From: Candidatus Bathyarchaeota archaeon
Lineage (GTDB): Archaea > Thermoproteota > Bathyarchaeia > Bathyarchaeales > Bathycorpusculaceae
Assembly: GCA_026014465.1 (NCBI GenBank)
Contig: JAOZID010000010.1
Coordinates: 1,336,303 to 1,400,302, forward strand
DNA length: 64,000 bases
Direction: 5' to 3'
Shown here: piece by piece, positions 62,285 through 64,000 of the stretch
Position numbering within the stretch: position 1 is the stretch's first letter
How the letters are laid out: each line of letters starts with the position of its first letter
The notes under the pieces: generated by a model
Told to the model about the DNA's origin: nothing
Seen by the model: the letters and a program-made list of their open reading frames with translations, nothing else
Database searches by the model: none
Program-made: the position numbers and the translations under genes

Positions 62285-63694
62285 TTAGCCCCTTAGCTGC
62301 TTCATGTGTGCAATGCTTTGTGCAATGCCCTGTTCAGAGGCGACATCGCTTCGGCTCCACAAATCCCCACCCTTAATAGCGCCTATACCTTCCAAGCTGA
62401 TTTGCCTAGCCTCCTCAATGGATTCGCCAATGCCCAAAACACCTACCACTCGGGATTTTAGTGCGTAGGTTTGGTTGTCTTTGAGTTCCATGGAGCCTGG
62501 GTAAACTTGGATGCGTTCGCCGTATTTGCGGCTTAACTCGTATGCGCCTGACAAATCCACGGGCGTCTGTGCCTGTGCGGGGTTTATGCGGTCGGGGTAA
62601 ACTTGTGCGTAGCCGCCGTAGCTGGGTGGAACCTTGTACGTCAAAACAGTTGCTACGTCTTTGACTTGGACGCGGTTTAGGTTGCCCTCTACCATCTTGT
62701 AGCAGACATCCACGAAGTCGTCTTTAAGCACGGGCAAGATGTTGATGATTTCAGGGTCGCCAGGGCGGCTGTTGTTCTCCAAAATCTTCGCTCCCGTGCG
62801 TGTATGCATAAACGCTAAGTACAGGGGTACGCCGCGTAGGGCGGTTGGGTCTTGGATTTTCTGTGCCCACTTCTCAAAGATGCGCTGCGCAATTTCTAGT
62901 TGGTTTTCGCGATCTGCCTTGGTCATGAACGGCAAAACGTCGCCTGTGTCTTTGTAGCTGCCCATGCCGCCTGTGTTAGGTCCTTTGTCGTCGTCAAACG
63001 CACGTTTGTGGTCGCGCGTAGCAGGCAACGGAGCTAAATGTTTGCCGTCGCTAAACGCCATGTAACTGGATTCTTCTCCGTCAATTTTCTCTTCGATAAG
63101 CACGGTGCCGTATTGGAAGTTGGACATGAAATGTTCAAAAAGTTGTTCGCGTGTGTTGAAGTGGTCTCCCCAAACACCCACACCCTTGCCTGCAGTTGGC
63201 TTGTCGGGCTTTACCACCGCTTGGTTGTTTAGCTCGTCGAGCCATTTGTAAACTGCGGTTTTTGCGTCTTGGGTGCTCTTGTAATCTTGGGGGTTGAAAA
63301 CTTTGAATTTTGGGTTGGCTTCAGGCGCAATTTCCTCAAACAGCAGGCGCTGCTCAACTTTGCTAACTTCTATGGCGCAGGACTGTTTAGGACAAATAAC
63401 AGGTATGCCCGTTTGGGCTTCGATAAGGTCGCGTGCGCCTTCAATGATGGGTTTTTCTGGTCCCACCACGGCGAAGTCTATGTTTGCTTTGTTGGCTTTC
63501 GCAAAACTGCAAATATCCTGAACGTTCAAATCTGGAATGACTACGTGTTTGGCGGCTTTTTCTACGTTAAACGGGTTACGTTGCTTATCGGCTACGTAGA
63601 GTTCCACTTTGTAGTTTGGGCTTTTGCTTAGAGCGTCGACCATGGCGGCTTCGCGGGCACCATAAGAAACAACAAGTACGCCTGTTTTCTCCAT
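62285..63694 (-). CDS. purD: Phosphoribosylamine--glycine ligase (GAR synthetase)
   Basis: 469 residues, ATP-grasp enzyme. VLVVSYGAREAAMVDALS starts the PurN-like domain, and AVVGPEKPIIEGARDLIEAQ is the family signature. The ATP-grasp core holds VVKPDKPTAGKGVGVWGD and TVLIEEKIDGEESSYMAFSD; GMGSYKDTGDVLPFM, LENNSRPGDPEIINILPVLK follow, with the C-terminal domain. Somewhat longer than bacterial PurD (about 430). Same strand as purF (63764). Confidence 0.95.
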   Translation of the reverse strand: MEKTGVLVVSYGAREAAMVDALSKSPNYKVELYVADKQRNPFNVEKAAKHVVIPDLNVQDICSFAKANKANIDFAVVGPEKPIIEGARDLIEAQTGIPVICPKQSCAIEVSKVEQRLLFEEIAPEANPKFKVFNPQDYKSTQDAKTAVYKWLDELNNQAVVKPDKPTAGKGVGVWGDHFNTREQLFEHFMSNFQYGTVLIEEKIDGEESSYMAFSDGKHLAPLPATRDHKRAFDDDKGPNTGGMGSYKDTGDVLPFMTKADRENQLEIAQRIFEKWAQKIQDPTALRGVPLYLAFMHTRTGAKILENNSRPGDPEIINILPVLKDDFVDVCYKMVEGNLNRVQVKDVATVLTYKVPPSYGGYAQVYPDRINPAQAQTPVDLSGAYELSRKYGERIQVYPGSMELKDNQTYALKSRVVGVLGIGESIEEARQISLEGIGAIKGGDLWSRSDVASEQGIAQSIAHMKQLRG

Positions 63695-63763
63695 CTAACA
63701 CACCGTTTGTAGAGAATTGGCGTAAGCGTTTAAATTGTTTCCCACATCACGCGAAGGTTAGGT

Positions 63764-64000
63764 TTAGTTGCAGGTGTCTTCTTCGTAGATGCGGTTTTTC
63801 TCTTGGTAGCCTTCGAGGAACTTCTTTTTCATTTCATCTGCCATTTTCTGCGCTAACGGAGTGGGGTATTTGCCTGTGACACAAGCTAAGCAGAGTTCGT
63901 CTTTTTTGCAGCCTGTAGCTTTAACTAAATCGTCAACTTTTTGGTAGCAGATGGCGTCGGCGCCTATGATTTTGGCGATTTCCTCTTCAGTATGTTTGGA
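63764..64000 (-). CDS. purF: Amidophosphoribosyltransferase, C-terminal end (partial)
   Basis: The frame enters from the right edge and stops at 63764-63766. The 78 residues include SKHTEEEIAKIIGADAI, then VDDLVKATGCKKDELCLACV and TGKYPTPLAQKM. The ELCLACVTGKYP block has the C-x2-C Fe-S ligands of the [4Fe-4S] PurF class. First committed step of purines. purD follows 69 bases downstream on the same strand. Confidence 0.9.
   Translation of the reverse strand, partial: SKHTEEEIAKIIGADAICYQKVDDLVKATGCKKDELCLACVTGKYPTPLAQKMADEMKKKFLEGYQEKNRIYEEDTCN

Noticed and set aside
1-64000. CRISPR arrays, rRNA genes, insertion sequences with transposases, replication origins
   Set aside because: I found no regularly spaced repeats, no rRNA, no transposase or integrase, and no Orc1/Cdc6 gene with origin repeats in the window.

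Overview
The window is a gene-dense piece of an archaeal chromosome, most likely from a Bathyarchaeia-type (Miscellaneous Crenarchaeotal Group) organism. Archaeal informational genes make this clear: TFB, Alba, Gar1, ribosomal proteins L7Ae/eS28/eL24/eL40, class I LysRS, archaeal AspRS, Endonuclease Q and UPF0147. A formylmethanofuran:tetrahydromethanopterin formyltransferase points to a lineage with the archaeal C1 (methanopterin) pathway. The lineage name is an inference from gene content, not a search result. TTG and GTG starts are common. Four intron-less tRNA genes (Glu-UUC, Arg-GCG, initiator Met-CAU, Gly-CCC) all carry an encoded CCA end.

Layout. 1-7.7 kb: a partial oxidoreductase, a flavodoxin-like protein, a Cys-rich protein, a small protein resembling ribosomal protein eL22, a DEDD exonuclease-like protein, tRNA-Glu, an HD-domain dNTPase-like protein, thymidylate kinase with a possible decayed second kinase tail, a ZNRD2-like zinc protein and UPF0147. 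7.9-12 kb: an FAD dehydrogenase, then a four-gene zinc-ribbon/SPFH/membrane module. 12-19.3 kb: LysRS-I and two large tandem PQQ-propeller surface proteins. 19.5-26 kb: tRNA-Arg, bacterial-type GAPDH, PGK, then a glucan cluster (GH57 amylase, small winged-helix protein, a half-size glycosyltransferase and a complete one). 26-35 kb: CDF metal exporter, a secreted protein with a membrane-bound winged-helix regulator, a TldE/TldD protease pair, Endonuclease Q, two paralogous secreted proteins and an AMMECR1/MEMO-linked radical SAM enzyme.

35.2-41.7 kb is a tightly packed histidine operon on the minus strand (hisG-D-C-B-H-A-F-I), without hisE or a histidinol phosphatase. 42-52 kb is mostly informational: an RHH-like regulator, PAC2 protein, initiator tRNA, VapBC pair, the eL8-eS28-eL24 operon divergent from Gar1-TFB, DUF116, eL40, an Lrp/AsnC regulator, Alba, a zinc/KH protein with AspRS, a SagB-type oxidoreductase and tRNA-Gly. 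52-64 kb holds a surface protein, an Mrr-like nuclease gene and a purine cluster (purM, purS, purL, purQ on plus; purD, purF on minus) that encloses a PfkB kinase, Ftr and an EhaR-like HAD protein.

The most notable structural signal is at 53.3-54.9 kb. The 5' end of purM with its leader is present twice, as diverged direct repeats of about 95 bp that flank the AT-rich Mrr-like nuclease gene. This looks like an insertion that rebuilt purM. Other points of interest are the eL22-like protein, the SPFH/zinc-ribbon module, Ftr inside a purine cluster, bacterial-type GAPDH next to PGK, a strong Shine-Dalgarno in front of a non-canonical start in endonuclease Q, and two intergenic regions with long perfect stems that may encode structured RNAs.
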